Shown: positions 1 to 10,502 of the stretch, one piece after another
Layout of the letters: each line of letters starts with the position of its first letter
Position numbering within the stretch: position 1 is the stretch's first letter
Source: Allolobophora icterica
Lineage: Eukaryota; Annelida; Clitellata; Crassiclitellata; Lumbricidae
Assembly (NCBI GenBank): GCA_963556255.1
Contig: OY744610.1
Location: 64,598,083 to 64,662,082 of the forward strand
DNA: 64,000 nucleotides
Reading direction: 5' to 3'
Notes under the pieces: generated by a model
What the model saw: only the letters and a program-made list of their open reading frames with translations
Told to the model about the DNA's origin: nothing
Database searches by the model: none
Position numbers and translations under genes: made by a program

Positions 1-439
1 CTTTACTTGGGAATCCTTGGACGCCTGACCTTTTGGTGAACCTTCGAGGGTCGGCACCAGAGGGAGCCAATCGAATTCCATTGCCCTCCTCGTTGATCGT
101 TATCTCTACAGGCCTTTATTAAATATCGTCTGTATGTCTGGCTGTCTGTCTGTGACTGTTTGCGTCTATTTGTCTTTCTCTGTGCCAGTCTGTATGTCTC
201 TCTGTTCGTCTGTCTGCTTGTTTATCAGTGTGTCTGTCTATCTTTCTGTCTGTCCGCGTGTTTCTGTCAAAGTCCTTGTATCCGACGATGATCTTAGTAT
301 CGCTGCAGTCGCTAACGATGATAATTACGATTGTGATAGTAATGTTGTTGTTGTTGATGATGATGAAGATGATGACGATGAAGAAGTCGTATCTTGCTGA
401 TTGTATAGCGCCTTTTTTGAACGATTGTTTGCATTGTAG
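1..439 (+). other. intronic left edge of the SLC17 gene
   Basis: No exon could be read in any frame here. The first 120 bases are unique-looking. Positions 134-270 are a degenerate TCTG/TGTC tetranucleotide tract and 290-375 a GAT/TGA-rich tract. The segment ends in the acceptor TTGCATTGTAG before the exon at 440. The upstream exons of the transporter must lie outside the window. Confidence 0.6.
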
Positions 440-524
440 GGTGGTGCATTTCCAGCGATCACCCTGTGGGGTAAATGGGCTCCACCTCTCGAACGATCTC
501 TTCTCGCCAGCATCACCTACGCAG
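440..524 (+). CDS. SLC17-family anion transporter, internal exon 1 of 7 visible
   Basis: This 85-bp exon encodes 28 codons plus one base, beginning GGAFPAITLWGKWAPPLERS and ending in ITYAG across the splice. The KWAPPLERS motif is a hallmark of the SLC17 group (sialin and vesicular glutamate transporters), major-facilitator proteins that move organic anions or phosphate across vesicle or plasma membranes. It is bounded by TTGCATTGTAG (AG at 438-439) and the donor GTTAGG at 525. Phase 1 at its end fits the exon at 3645. TCTG microsatellites lie on both sides. The gene name within SLC17 cannot be fixed because the N-terminal exons are off-window. Confidence 0.9.
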
Positions 525-539
525 GTTAGGTCAATCAGT

Positions 540-932
540 TCAAACGCCTGTGTCTGTCTCTCTGTCTGTCTCTGTCTGTCTGTCTGTTCGTCTGTGTTTC
601 TATATGTCCTCTTTCTGTCTGTCTGTTTTAGTCTATGTCTCTCTCTCTGTCTGTATATCTGTCTGTCTGTGTCTGTGTCTCTGTATGTCTTTCTATCTGT
701 CTGTCTGTTTGTCAGTGTGTATGTATGCCTGAGAGATAGACGTGAATACAGACACATGAACTGTCTGTATAACTTTCTATCCGTCTGTTGGTTTGCCTGT
801 TAGTCTGTTTGTCCTTGTGCAACTCTCATTTGACTGTGTGGCTCTTTGTCTCTTTTTTGTGCCAGTCTGTCGGTCAGTCTGTGTATCTCTTTGACTGTCA
901 GTCTGTCTGTCTCTCTGTCTTAGCTTCAATGC
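540..932. repeat. degenerate (TCTG)n microsatellite
   Basis: This is a broken TCTG/TGTC tract in intron 1 with non-repeat islands near 735-770 and 830-880. It begins only about 15 bases after the donor of the first visible exon. Open frames over it are low-complexity artefacts. Confidence 0.9.
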
Positions 933-1375
933 TTCAGTTTGGCGTATTTCGTATTGAAAATCGTTTGGCATTTTATCTGAGTCAATCAAAAGATCGCCTG
1001 CCTCAGCATCTCTTTACCAGTCGCATCTCCACATCAGACCCCAGCACACCCCTCCCTAGCCCTGCAGCCGAACTACAGCCCACAATCACCAAGGCTCCGA
1101 AAAAGCGCAGTTTTATAGTTTTGCGAAAGAGAAAACTGGTTGCATTTTCCCCACGACACGATTCATATACCAGCAACTGCAATTGTAGCCTAGTGATAAT
1201 TATCACCACCAGCTCGATCATATATCCAAAGAGGTACCACAACAACTACGGCTTATTTGTGGACTGATGCTCTGGATATTGAATGCCCTGACTACAGTTT
1301 GATGTCTTCTGCATTAGACGCTGGTTGATGATTAGCATCGACCAGCACAAATTAATATTATTATTATTTTGCCCC
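933..1375. other. intron sequence, nothing recognised
   Basis: I see no exon, repeat or RNA feature in this stretch. The short open frames have no family resemblance. A small match to the GATTAGCATCG dispersed repeat is present near 1327-1341. Confidence 0.5.
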
Positions 1376-1785
1376 GAGGTAAAGAGGATCCCTCAGGCAG
1401 TGTTTAATCTAGTCCCCCTCTTCCGGGAGGGGAAACAAGGTTTCTGGGGACCAAAGAATTTACACAAGATTTTCTTCATCCATCTTGAAAAAGTTTCTGA
1501 CTTCCTAGTTTCATCTTCAAAAAAAGTTGATGACCTTTTTATAGTCCTTCGTCCGATTTTTTCTTACTTTTTCCACACCAATTACTCTCTCAAAAAGGTT
1601 GATTAATTAAGATATCTCTGGAGGGGGGACATGTATCCACATGTTTCCTGGGGGGGGGGGAATTTTCCTCCCCTAGAAGTCTCTGCATTGTAATATTGCT
1701 GGCCTCTGGGGGGATACATAAATCCTAGGGGGACATTCCCCCCAAAGACGTCTAGATTACACACTGTCCCTCAGGGACTTAAGGT
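1376..1785. mobile_element. fold-back MITE-like element
   Basis: The left arm at 1390-1409 (CCCTCAGGCAGTGTTTAATC) is matched in inverted orientation at 1755-1774 (GATTACACACTGTCCCTCAG). G- and C-runs fill the interior. Inverted ends with a non-coding body suggest a non-autonomous DNA transposon. I could not find a clean target duplication, so the superfamily and exact ends are open. Confidence 0.5.
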
Positions 1786-1948
1786 AATGTAGAAACACAG
1801 ATTAATTAGTCGTCTAGCTGTAGTTTGGTAAAGGTACCCCAAAGGCCACAGCATTTAAACGCTAATTATTATTAAACGCTTGTTATTATTGTTGTTTTTT
1901 TCGTTGTTATCGTTGTTGTTGTTGTTGATTTCGTTGTTGTTGTTGTTG

Positions 1949-2276
<328 letters not shown>

Positions 2277-3020
2277 AAACATTTTAACGTGGGCAAAGTC
2301 AGGCAGAAATGCGACACATCTTATACAACTGCTACCAGCATCACTACCACCACCATTAACATAAAAAAATTACGACAACACCACCACCCCACCACCATCA
2401 AACTACCGCCACACCTCTCCCCCATGCGATCGCAGACTCCATTTCCCTATCCGACCGTTATTCCAACTCTTCCAGCCTCTCCCAAATCCACGCAATCTAC
2501 ACGTTGTCACCTCACTTCAATCCCAACTCTTCCAGTCTTTCAACCCGGTCCATCCTCTCTCACGGATCTCAACCTGGACTTGGCCACTCCGCTGCCGTGG
2601 GCAACCTCATCCACCTGGATCGGAAGCAACCGATGGTCGGACAGACCCCGTAACCCGGGGCTGTGCCTCGCTTAACCAACCAACGGTCTTATCTCGCCAG
2701 CACCAGGCGGAACGGGCACTGCCCGAGCTGAGGCGCCAAAAGGGACGGTGTCTAGTGCGCACCTGTCTTCAAAGGCAGGAGATGCATGTATTTATGTATT
2801 TATGCATGCATGTATGTAGGCCTATGAGCGTATGTATGTATGTATGTATATATGTGAGTATGTATGTATGTATTTGTATGTGCAAGTGTGTGTTTGTGTG
2901 TCTGTGTAATTGTATGCATCTCTTTATCTATGTATCTTATATTAAAATGCGTTCTTCATCGTAGTTTTTCATCGTAGCCATTCCTTCCATTCCCCTGCCT
3001 TGTCCTACCTTCCAACGTCA
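2277..3020. other. intron sequence with short ATGT tracts
   Basis: Positions 2289-2750 hold no recognisable exon. Positions 2785-2930 are a degenerate ATGT/GTAT microsatellite. A search for SLC17 TM segments in all three plus frames gave none before 3645. Confidence 0.5.
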
Positions 3021-3612
3021 ATTGCCTTGTATTATCTTCCCTTGCCTTGTCTTACCTTCCCTGGCCTTGTCTTACCTTCCCTTGCCTTGTCTTACCTTCC
3101 CTTGCCTTGTCTTACCTTCCCTTGCCTTGTCTTACCTTCCCTTGCCTTGTCTTACCTTCCCTTGCCTTGTCTTACCTTCCCTTGCCTTGTCTTATCTCCC
3201 TTTGCCTTGTCTTACCTTCCCTTGCCTTGTCTTACCTCCCCTTGCCTTGTCTTACCTTCCCTTGCCTTGTCTTACCTTCCCTTGCCTTGTCTTACCTCCC
3301 CTTGCCTTGTCTTACCTTCCCTTGCCTTGTCTTACCTTCCCTTGCCTTGTCTTATCTCCCTTTGCCTTGTCTTACCTTCCCTTGCCTTGTCTTACCTTCC
3401 CTTGCCTTGTTTTGCCTTGTCTTCCCTTGCCTTGTATTTTCTCTCGCATTACCTTCCCTTGCCTTGTTTTTCCTTGTTTTACCTTCCCTTGTCTTACCTT
3501 CCCTTGCCTTCCCTTGTCTTACCTTCCCTTGCCTTCCCTTGTCTTACCTTCCCTTGCCTTCCCTTGTCTTACCTTCCCTTGCCTTCCCTTGTCTTGCCTT
3601 CCCTTGCCTTAG
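3021..3612. repeat. 20-bp minisatellite (CTTACCTTCCCTTGCCTTGT)n
   Basis: A 20-bp pyrimidine-rich unit repeats almost exactly from about 3030 to 3420, then gives way to shorter variants built from CTTCCCTTGC to 3612. Because 20 is not a multiple of 3 and the unit lacks stops, all three plus frames are open; none is a gene. The array stops about 32 bases before the exon at 3645 and forms a long polypyrimidine tract next to its acceptor. Confidence 0.95.
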
Positions 3613-3644
3613 GTAATGTGACCTTGGTGTGTGTTTGTACGTAG

Positions 3645-3755
3645 GGTCATTGACGGGCAGTGTCTTCATTTATCCTGTGGCTGGTCTGCTCTGTAAGTAT
3701 GGCTTCGATGGCAAAGGATTCGACGGAGGATGGCCTTCCATCTTCTACATATTCG
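3645..3755 (+). CDS. SLC17-family transporter, exon 2 visible
   Basis: This 111-bp exon reads, after the split Gly codon, SLTGSVFIYPVAGLLC and later GGWPSIFYIFG, a membrane segment followed by the GGWP-FYxFG loop typical of SLC17 proteins. The acceptor is TTTGTACGTAG and the donor GTTAGA at 3756. Entry and exit phases both match the neighbouring exons. A (TCA)n/(CAC)n microsatellite starts about 20 bases downstream of the donor, and the 20-bp minisatellite ends just upstream, so the exon is squeezed between two unstable tracts. Confidence 0.88.
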
Positions 3756-3775
3756 GTTAGAAGCAAAATCAAGTT

Positions 3776-3776
3776 C

Positions 3777-3866
<90 letters not shown>

Positions 3867-3943
3867 CCACCACCACCACCACCACCACCACCACCACCAC
3901 CACCACCACCACCACCACCACCACCACCACCACCACCACCACC
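3776..3943. repeat. compound (TCA)n-(CAC)n microsatellite
   Basis: About 30 TCA units pass into about 25 CAC units, then decay into TCATCG and TTATCA variants up to 3995. Poly-His, Ser, Pro and Asp frames across it are artefacts. Confidence 0.97.
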
Positions 3944-4055
3944 GTCATCATCGTCATCATCGGTATTGTTATTATCATTAATATTATCATTATTATCACT
4001 AACGACGATTTTGTATTCGTGCAACGTTTAAAAGAAACGCGAATCTAAGGCGCGG

Positions 4056-4300
4056 TTAGTTAGTCGCCAGGTGAAGAGCTGGAAAGATATCCAGATATTT
4101 CAAGGCCAACGAGATATAGTGAGTTTTGAGGAGTTTCTTAAATGAAGAGAAAGAGTTCGAGTATCGAACAGACATTGGTAATCGATTCCATTCCTTATGG
4201 ACAGCAACATTGAATGCACAATAGCCAAATGACAGTCCTACATCTGGGCTCAACCAAAAGACCCAGAACCGAAAAGCTCTGACTGCGTGGAGGAACGTAA
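4056..4300 (-). pseudogene. LINE ORF2 C-terminal fragment
   Basis: The minus frame contains AVHKEWNRLPMSVRYSNSF followed by a SSFKKLLKTHY-type end. A WN-LP motif and a short FK-L-KTHL-like helix is the usual C-terminus of CR1/L2-type non-LTR reverse transcriptases. No upstream RT domain is present, so this is a 5'-truncated, decayed insertion antisense to the host gene. Confidence 0.55.
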
Positions 4301-4632
4301 AGAGAGAGTAGTGGTTAAAAATTAGGTAGGAGTGGTTGTTGTAAGGGTTTTATAATTAAGACAAGCCAGCTTGAATCTTACTCTGAGAATGAGTTTAATT
4401 CAGAATTTACGAAATTGATAGGTAAATGGGTCAGGTGATGCGATGTTGATTATATACAGTTAATCGTAATTAGGTCATGTCAAGTGTCCCTAAGTATGTC
4501 TGACTACCTATCTGTCTGTTTGTCTATCTGTCTGTTTGTTTATCTGTCTCTTTGCTAATCTGTCTGTTTACGCTGTGTTTACGTTTCTTAATGCTTTCCC
4601 GGCGGGTGCGCGATAATACAATTGTTAACTAT

Positions 4633-4775
4633 AATGAGTACACTGACCGCACACTGTGGGTGGGAAGATGAGACGTCTATGGAGAGGAATGGCTGCCCGC
4701 TCTTATATGCCGAGGCTAAAAAGACGAAGTCGCTAACACTTCATAACCATGGCGGCCTCTCAAGATTAGATTAAG
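4633..4775 (+). mobile_element. partial tRNA-SINE body
   Basis: The segment matches the body of the full SINE at 6138-6492: AATGAGTACACTG, the GGTGGGAAG box, the CGAGGCTAA box and the AAGTCGCTAACACTTCAT stretch. It ends near an AGATTAGATTA tail and lacks the tRNA-like head. Confidence 0.7.
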
Positions 4776-4949
4776 GGATTGCTAAAAAAAATTAAGTGAG
4801 AAGGGCATTGTCTCAAATTACAATTGTGTTGTATTGTACTGTATTGTATTGTATGTCTTGCTATTCATCCGTTTATGTCCCTCCGTCCATCAGTCTATCG
4901 CTCTGTAGATCCGTTTATGCATCCATCTGCCCTACATTCATCTCTCTGC

Positions 4950-5124
4950 ATGTCTGTCTGTATGGCTGCCTGTCTGTCTATGTGTCTGTCTATCTGGTTG
5001 TATGCCTGCATGTCTATCTGTCTGTCAACATGCTGTCTATTAGTCTGTCAATCTGCTGTCTATATGTCTGTCTGTCTGTCTATATGTATGTCTGTCTGTC
5101 TGTCTATATGTCTGTCTGTCTGTA

Positions 5125-5177
<53 letters not shown>

Positions 5178-5186
5178 GTCTGTCCG
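4950..5186. repeat. (TCTG)n microsatellite
   Basis: TCTG units with ATG and CAT interruptions become pure from about 5120 to 5170. It is similar in type to the tracts in intron 1. Confidence 0.95.
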
Positions 5187-5336
5187 TACAATACGACCCG
5201 AGGCAATTTTCTAACCGTGACAGGTAATCGTGGTTTGACGTCAATGCGTCAATCAAACCAATCGAAATATATACAGTCTAATATATATTAATATATACAG
5301 TAATTATTCGCACACGTACACTATATATGCGTATAT

Positions 5337-5338
5337 GG

Positions 5339-5420
<82 letters not shown>
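5337..5420. repeat. (AT)n microsatellite
   Basis: An uninterrupted AT dinucleotide run of about 75 bases. Further AT runs follow at 5598-5630 and 5640-5690. Confidence 0.95.
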
Positions 5421-5542
5421 TTAGTTATGTATATACCTTATAAACATGAAATATCTATAGCGATTGCCTAACTTGAAAATGCATTAACTGTATTAATGTA
5501 TGTATTTTCGTAACAGAATTGAAGACGATATGCACACATGTA

Positions 5543-5582
5543 TGTCCGATTAATATATAGATATCTATATATTAATCGGACA
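5543..5582. repeat. perfect 40-bp palindrome
   Basis: Two 20-base arms, the left reading TGTCCGATTAATATATAGAT, are exact reverse complements with no spacer. It lies between AT microsatellites in an intron. It could be an extruding cruciform or a relic of an inverted insertion. Confidence 0.9.
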
Positions 5583-5595
5583 CACATGGGAGGGA

Positions 5596-5633
<38 letters not shown>

Positions 5634-5769
5634 CTGAAGACGATATATCGATATATATATATATGTATATATATACATACATACATACATCTTCTATATC
5701 TAGCCACGTATAGATGAATTTATTTTTATAGATTGTTTATCACATATATCTAAATACATATAATGTCAT

Positions 5770-5960
5770 TCTCTTCATCCCTCCATCTCTTCCTCCTCTT
5801 CCATTTCCTTCTCCATCTTCCTCTACTCCAGTTTATCCCTTCTTCTCTTTCTTCCTCTTTCTTCTCCCATTCTTTTTCTCCTCCTCCTCATTCACCTTCA
5901 ACTTCTCCCTCTCCATCTTCCTTTTCTTTCCCCTCTCCTTCTTCTCCTTCGATCATTGCT
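5770..5960. repeat. pyrimidine-rich low-complexity tract
   Basis: A C/T-rich stretch of TCTTCCTC-type words. The plus open frame over it is Ser/Phe/Leu/Pro low complexity and shows no domain. Confidence 0.8.
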
Positions 5961-6137
5961 CTACCTTGGCCTGGTCTGAGTCACGATGACGTCAATTATT
6001 TCGAGTGCCTCTTGAAAGCGATTTTTAGTCTTCGGCTACAGTTTCCCATTTCCAATATTCAGCTCGCTCCAGAGGGAAACAGTACGCCTGCAGAAACCGC
6101 TAACTGAACATGATGTACGAGAGAATATGAAACCGAG

Positions 6138-6492
6138 ATAATGAGTTGGCTAGGGCGCTGGAGTATCAGCCGAGAGATCTGGGTTCAAATCCCAGCCACG
6201 ACAGAAATTTCTTTCCGGATTTCGCCTCCATCTGCGCCACCTAGCCACTTCAGCCGAAATGAGTACACTGTTGGTGGGAAGGTGAGACGGCGAGGGAGAC
6301 GACTGGCCACCCGCACTCATATGTCGAGGCTAAGAGAAATGAAGTCGCTAACACTTCATTCTTAAGGGCTGCTCTTCTACTTCTATTAAGTACAGCATTG
6401 GAGTTGCTATGACAACAGAAGGGGACTACCCTTGAAGCGACCTTGGGCCCTATGAAAAGGCGCTACAGAAGTCATTAGATTAGATTAGATTA
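6138..6492 (+). mobile_element. full-length tRNA-derived SINE
   Basis: The head carries a Pol III A box (TTGGCTAGGGCGCTGG) and a B box GGTTCAAATCC at 6182-6192, as in a tRNA. A 250-bp body follows, then a tail core CTATGAAAAGGCGCTACAG like L2-type LINE 3' ends, and a (GATTA)n terminus. It is plus-oriented in intron 2. Relatives of the body are at 4633, 13838(-), 48568(-), 56184(-) and 59088(-). The head cannot fold as a functional tRNA with a paired acceptor stem. Confidence 0.85.
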
Positions 6493-6721
6493 ACCTACCT
6501 TACCTTATCTCACCTGAGTTTGCTCAGCTGTCGTTGCTTTAGCGAAGGTGAAGGTCGCAAAGGTCAATGTCGAGGTCAAACCCCATCATAACATATCCGT
6601 CAACGTCGCCTTTGTGCATGAGGCAGAAGATGACCTTTTCACCTGTATTAACAAATTACAAACACCTGTAGAACACCAGAACACACCACTACACGTCAAC
6701 AGACACACACATTAATACATT

Positions 6722-6829
6722 CATGTGTGTATGTATGTATGTATGTATGTATGTATGTATGTATGTATGTATGTATGTATGTATGTATGTATGTATGTAT
6801 GTATGTATGTATGTATGTATGTATGTATG

Positions 6830-6860
<31 letters not shown>
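6722..6860. repeat. (ATGT)n microsatellite
   Basis: About 34 ATGT units end roughly 20 bases before the acceptor of the exon at 6882, so the polypyrimidine region of that acceptor is largely replaced by the repeat. Confidence 0.97.
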
Positions 6861-6881
6861 TTGAATGTATGTATCTGCCAG

Positions 6882-7024
6882 GAGCCCTCGGAGTGTTGTG
6901 GTTCGCGCTGTGGATGGTCTTCGCAAGTGAGTCTCCTGCTGACCATGGACGAATCAGTGATGAAGAGAGACAATACATCGAAGATACGTTGATGAGTGAA
7001 ACGACGACGACATTCAACCACAAG
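6882..7024 (+). CDS. SLC17-family transporter, exon 3 visible
   Basis: This 143-bp exon completes the split Gly codon and reads ALGVLWFALWMVFASESPAD then HGRISDEERQYIEDTLM. A membrane helix ending in SPAxHxRISxEERxYIE is a strong SLC17 signature for the cytosolic loop. The acceptor is TATCTGCCAG. I chose the donor GTCTCC at 7025 because it restores phase 0 to the next exon; it is a weak donor, so the last ten codons are less certain. Downstream the same reading frame runs into a minisatellite. Confidence 0.85.
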
Positions 7025-7067
7025 GTCTCCCTTCGATTCTCAACCCCATTTGAAATACACACATTTA

Positions 7068-7335
7068 TTATCATCATTGTAACAACGACTACAGTTTCAA
7101 TCATTGTTATCATAATAGCAACGACTACAGTCTCACGCATTGTTATCATTATAGCAACGACTACAGTTTTACGCATTATTATCATTATAACAACAACTAC
7201 AGCTTCACGCATTGTCAACATTTTAATAACAACTAGAGTTTCACGCATTATTATCATCGTGACAACAACTGATTTCAAGCATTGTTATCATCATAACAAC
7301 AACAACAGTTTCACGCCATTTTATCATTATTAGAA
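7068..7335. repeat. about 42-bp minisatellite
   Basis: Roughly six to seven diverged copies of a unit around TTATCATTATAACAACGACT and ACAGTTTCACGCATT. One further copy at 7690-7735 is separated from the rest by an inserted repeat at 7337-7690. Confidence 0.85.
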
Positions 7336-7336
7336 C

Positions 7337-7690
7337 GACTACATGCATTTATTTATTCACTCATTCTGAGAAATTATATAACGCCTTTTCAAGATAGGCA
7401 CTACCTACTCTGGAGCGCTCCCAGCCCAGCAACAGCTGAAAAAGAAAGACTTAAGTGATTTGTGAAACTTAGGTAGATTGCTTAGACTGCCTTAGAGGTA
7501 GTAGGCAGTTTCATCGGGAGCTCATTCCAAGTGGAGGGACTCACAACTTAGAAAGCCCGGCGCTGCCTAGTAGAAGAACGAGCCCGTGGGACCAAGAGCT
7601 CCCATCTGGTTGAGTAGCGACTCAAGTCGCTTGGAGGTAGTAGGCCTATAGACGCAGTTCTACCGGAAGCCAATTCCAAGTGAAAGGACC
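7337..7690 (-). mobile_element. L2-tail retroelement fragment
   Basis: In minus orientation the segment ends in GGAGCGCTCC ... GGCGTTATATAA, the same 3' end as repeats at 31961, 32745 and 59845. It sits within the 42-bp minisatellite, so it inserted after that array formed. The body repeats a TCATTCCAAGTGGAGGGACT-type word twice. Confidence 0.55.
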
Positions 7691-7769
7691 CACAGTTTCA
7701 TGCATTCTTGTCATTATAACAACGGCTGCAGTTTCGTATTCCATTGCATTAATACTAGCATTCTAAATG

Positions 7770-8245
7770 TGCCATATTGTATTATGTTGCGTTTTTGTAT
7801 TGTATTGTAGGGGCCTATATTATGCCACTGTATAGTATCGTAACATATTGTAATATTTAGCATTGTTTCTAATTCTATTCTATCAAACTGAATTGTGTTG
7901 TAACTTATGTATTGCAATGTATCTTATAAATACAATGTTTTCTTTTGTATTGTAATGTTTGATATTGTACTGTATATATCTGATTGTAATGTATTCTTGT
8001 ACATCAAATTGTTTTCTGTACTATGGTTTAGTTTTGTATTACACTGTGTTTTTCTCTTGTATTGTATCTCATTGTGTTGTGTCTCATTGTATTGTATTGT
8101 ATCTCATTGTATTGTATTGTATCTTGTTGCATTTATTGTATCTCGTTGTATTGTATTTGTATCTTATTGTATTGTATCTATAGTTCTATTGTATTTTATC
8201 TGATTGTATTGTATTTATAATTGCATTGTATTGTATCTAATATTA
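7770..8245. repeat. degenerate (TTGTA)n pentanucleotide repeat
   Basis: TTGTATTGTA words with many substitutions fill the stretch. The open frames are not genes. Confidence 0.8.
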
Positions 8246-8454
8246 TACCATATTTACCTTCCGCATAGCTTTGTCTTTTCCCCGTCTAATGCCTTCAGGC
8301 GAAATCCCTGATTGATGAAACAAAAAACAAATGTTGGTATCCGTGTTCGCTTCCGCCCGAGGCTCTGACACACGATAGCATTGTTCTTGCAACCTAATCG
8401 CTTGTAATCGGTGCCTGAAGCAGACAGTCTTTTTGTTATTTCTGGATTTTTCAG

Positions 8455-8607
8455 AGTAGACTTCATATTCCGTGGTCGAAAGTACTGACGTCATTTCCGT
8501 TTGCCGCCATCGTGCTCTGTAACTTTACGTACGAATGGGGCGTTTGTACGATCGAGAAGCTCTTCCCGGAGTTCATGAAGACCGTTCTGCACTTGGAGAT
8601 GAAATGG
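8455..8607 (+). CDS. SLC17-family transporter, exon 4 visible
   Basis: This 153-bp exon has exactly 51 codons, phase 0 at both ends. It reads SRLHIPWSKVLTSFPFAAIV then LCNFTYEWGV and FPEFMKTVLHLEMKW. IPW-S-LTS-PVWAI followed by NF---WG and P-YM-EVL is the SLC17 pattern for the helix after the central loop. The acceptor is GATTTTTCAG and the donor GTGAGT, the best donor of the gene. Downstream lies a 15.3 kb intron that holds the LTR retrotransposon. Confidence 0.9.
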
Positions 8608-8861
8608 GTGAGTTTCTATTTATGTAATTGTAATCGTAATCGTTATAGTAAACTCCAAATTTCTAACTTGACGGTGTAAAGTATCCTAGAAGTAACTAGC
8701 AACTGACAATCCTATATAAATTTTCGTAATTATAGTTACAATAATACAATCACAATCGCATTAAAATTAGCATATACAGCCGCAATTACATTACTTAAGC
8801 GCTACTCGAAGCTAAGTTGATGGAAACAGCTTGCGTATTCACGAGCGCTGGGGCTGAAATA

Positions 8862-9110
8862 GGATGGATTGAGGTAGGAATTAGATGGGTTTGGGTTGAA
8901 ATTGGATGAATTTGGGTGAAAATAGGAATTATTGTGGTTGAAATTGGATGGATTTGGGTGAAATTGGAATGATTGTGGTTGAAATTGGATGGATTGGGTG
9001 AAAATAGGATGGATTGAGGTTTAAATTGGATGGATTTGGGTGAAAATTGGAAGGATTGTGGTTTAAATCGGATGGATTTGGGTGAAAATTGGAACGATTG
9101 GGGTTAGAAC
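8862..9110. repeat. about 43-bp minisatellite
   Basis: About five to six diverged copies of a G/T-rich unit around TTGAAATTGGATGGATTTGG and GTGAAAATAGGA. No coding signal. Confidence 0.85.
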
Positions 9111-9377
9111 TGTGCATAATAGATTACTTTTCCCAATTCTGTGGGGCAATCGGATCAAGGTTTAAAGATTTATGTAGAAATATTGTAATAAATTAGCTGA
9201 AAAAAGAAATTAGTTTTCTCGCTCTCTCGTTTATTATTTAATCTTCTGTTCTTTTTTTTGCTGAAATCTCGTTTTCTAATCAGACAAATTTTTCCATTTT
9301 CTTCTTCTTCTTTGTTGTTGTGGTTTATTGTTTCTTGTGTTGACCGATTGCAGCGGAATTGCGTGTCTGCTTTCGTG
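9111..9377. other. intron sequence, nothing recognised
   Basis: No exon, repeat or RNA signal was seen. Confidence 0.5.
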
Positions 9378-9835
9378 TGTGTGTGTTTGTATGTGTACCT
9401 GCCTATATATTATGTGTGTGTGTTTTTGCTTGCATGTGTGAGTGCGTGTGTGTATACGTGAGCGTGTGTGTGCCTGTGTACGAGAGTGTATGTGTGTGTG
9501 TGTGCTTACGTTTGTGTGTGTGTGTGTGTGTGCTTGCGTTTGTGTGTGTGTATGTGTGCATGTGTGTGTGCTTGAGTGTGTGTGTTGTCTGTATTGCTTC
9601 CATATTATGATGTGATGTAATGGATAGTCGTGTGAAGAGGTGATGAGGCAATCTGATGCCATGTCATCTAAATTCTTAGACGTAACTAAGAAAAGCACTG
9701 GTTGTTCCAATCTCCAAGTTGAAGACTTCTATTGCGCCTTATAGTGATGCAATTGAAATCAATCAGTGGTCGTAATTCGTGAAGTCAGAGAAACCAGAAT
9801 TCAAGCGATATACGGTGCGTTAGCAAGTTAACGAT
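9378..9835. repeat. (TG)n-containing dispersed repeat, copy 1
   Basis: A TG-rich microsatellite (9378-9592) is followed by about 240 bases that match 49785-49995, including AATCTCCAAGTT and ACTTCTATTGCGCC. The second copy also carries the TG tract in front, so the microsatellite travels with the element. Confidence 0.7.
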
Positions 9836-10200
9836 CGCGTTATTTGCAGTGTGCAATGTAAGGCTGTGTAAAGACGTCGTAAGAATATATGGCAACAAAG
9901 GTAGGTGACGTCAACGGAAATTATTTTGAACAGTTCTCACTTATTGACATCTCATCATACTTATGGAACGAATATCTTCTGCATTCAAGTCTCTATGGAA
10001 ATTGGAGATGGAAACAAATACAATATCAAGAACATTCACTTTCTACAGAATCCTTTAAATAATTGTCAACTGCTGTATCTTCCAGAGTTTGCATTGGATT
10101 TAAAGGCAATGACGTCTTTAGGAAAAAATTCGGTACAATTTTCGCCAAAGTTGTTTTTGTTACCGCAAGATAGGCCTTCGACATTCCCGCCTGTTATCTA

Positions 10201-10370
10201 GCGTTTGAACGAAAAGTTAAAAGTATATAGCATCGGAAACGCCCGATTTAAAGGTGTTTAAGCAGAACTTGCAATTGTACTAGGACTTGGTGTTAAACGA
10301 TATCTTGTGGCTGCCAGGGTTTTACGTTGACATCGATCTTATATTAATATGATGTATTCATGAAGAAGAA
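10201..10370 (-). repeat. promoter-like cassette, inverted copy
   Basis: Read on the minus strand this holds motif A (GGCAGCCACAAGATATCGTT, near 10316-10297), motif B (TTAAACACCTTTAAATCGG from 10261 downward) and TATATAC from 10229. The B-to-TATA start distance is 32 bp, the same as in the plus-strand array at 28-63 kb. It lies in the large SLC17 intron, antisense to the gene. Confidence 0.75.
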
Positions 10371-10502
10371 AGGATTCTACTTATATTATTCAAACAGAGG
10401 ACGCTTCATATTTCAGGCATTTAGTTCTGCTAATAGAGGCGTGTACTATCTAGCGATTGGTTGGATGGGTGCAGCGCTTAATGACATCATATGCCCTCTG
10501 AT

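Noticed and set aside
3021..3612. CRISPR-like regular repeats
   Set aside because: The units are directly tandem with no unique spacers, and the locus is an animal intron.
3000..3644. Three overlapping 190-214 residue frames rich in Leu/Pro/Cys
   Set aside because: A 20-bp stop-free tandem repeat opens all frames; no start context, domain or splice support.
3647..4031. Poly-His, poly-Ser/Pro and poly-Asp frames
   Set aside because: They come from TCA/CAC microsatellite; the real coding exon in this area ends at 3755 in another frame.
5763..6107. 114-codon Ser/Phe/Pro frame
   Set aside because: Pyrimidine-rich low complexity without any domain or exon boundary fitting the gene.
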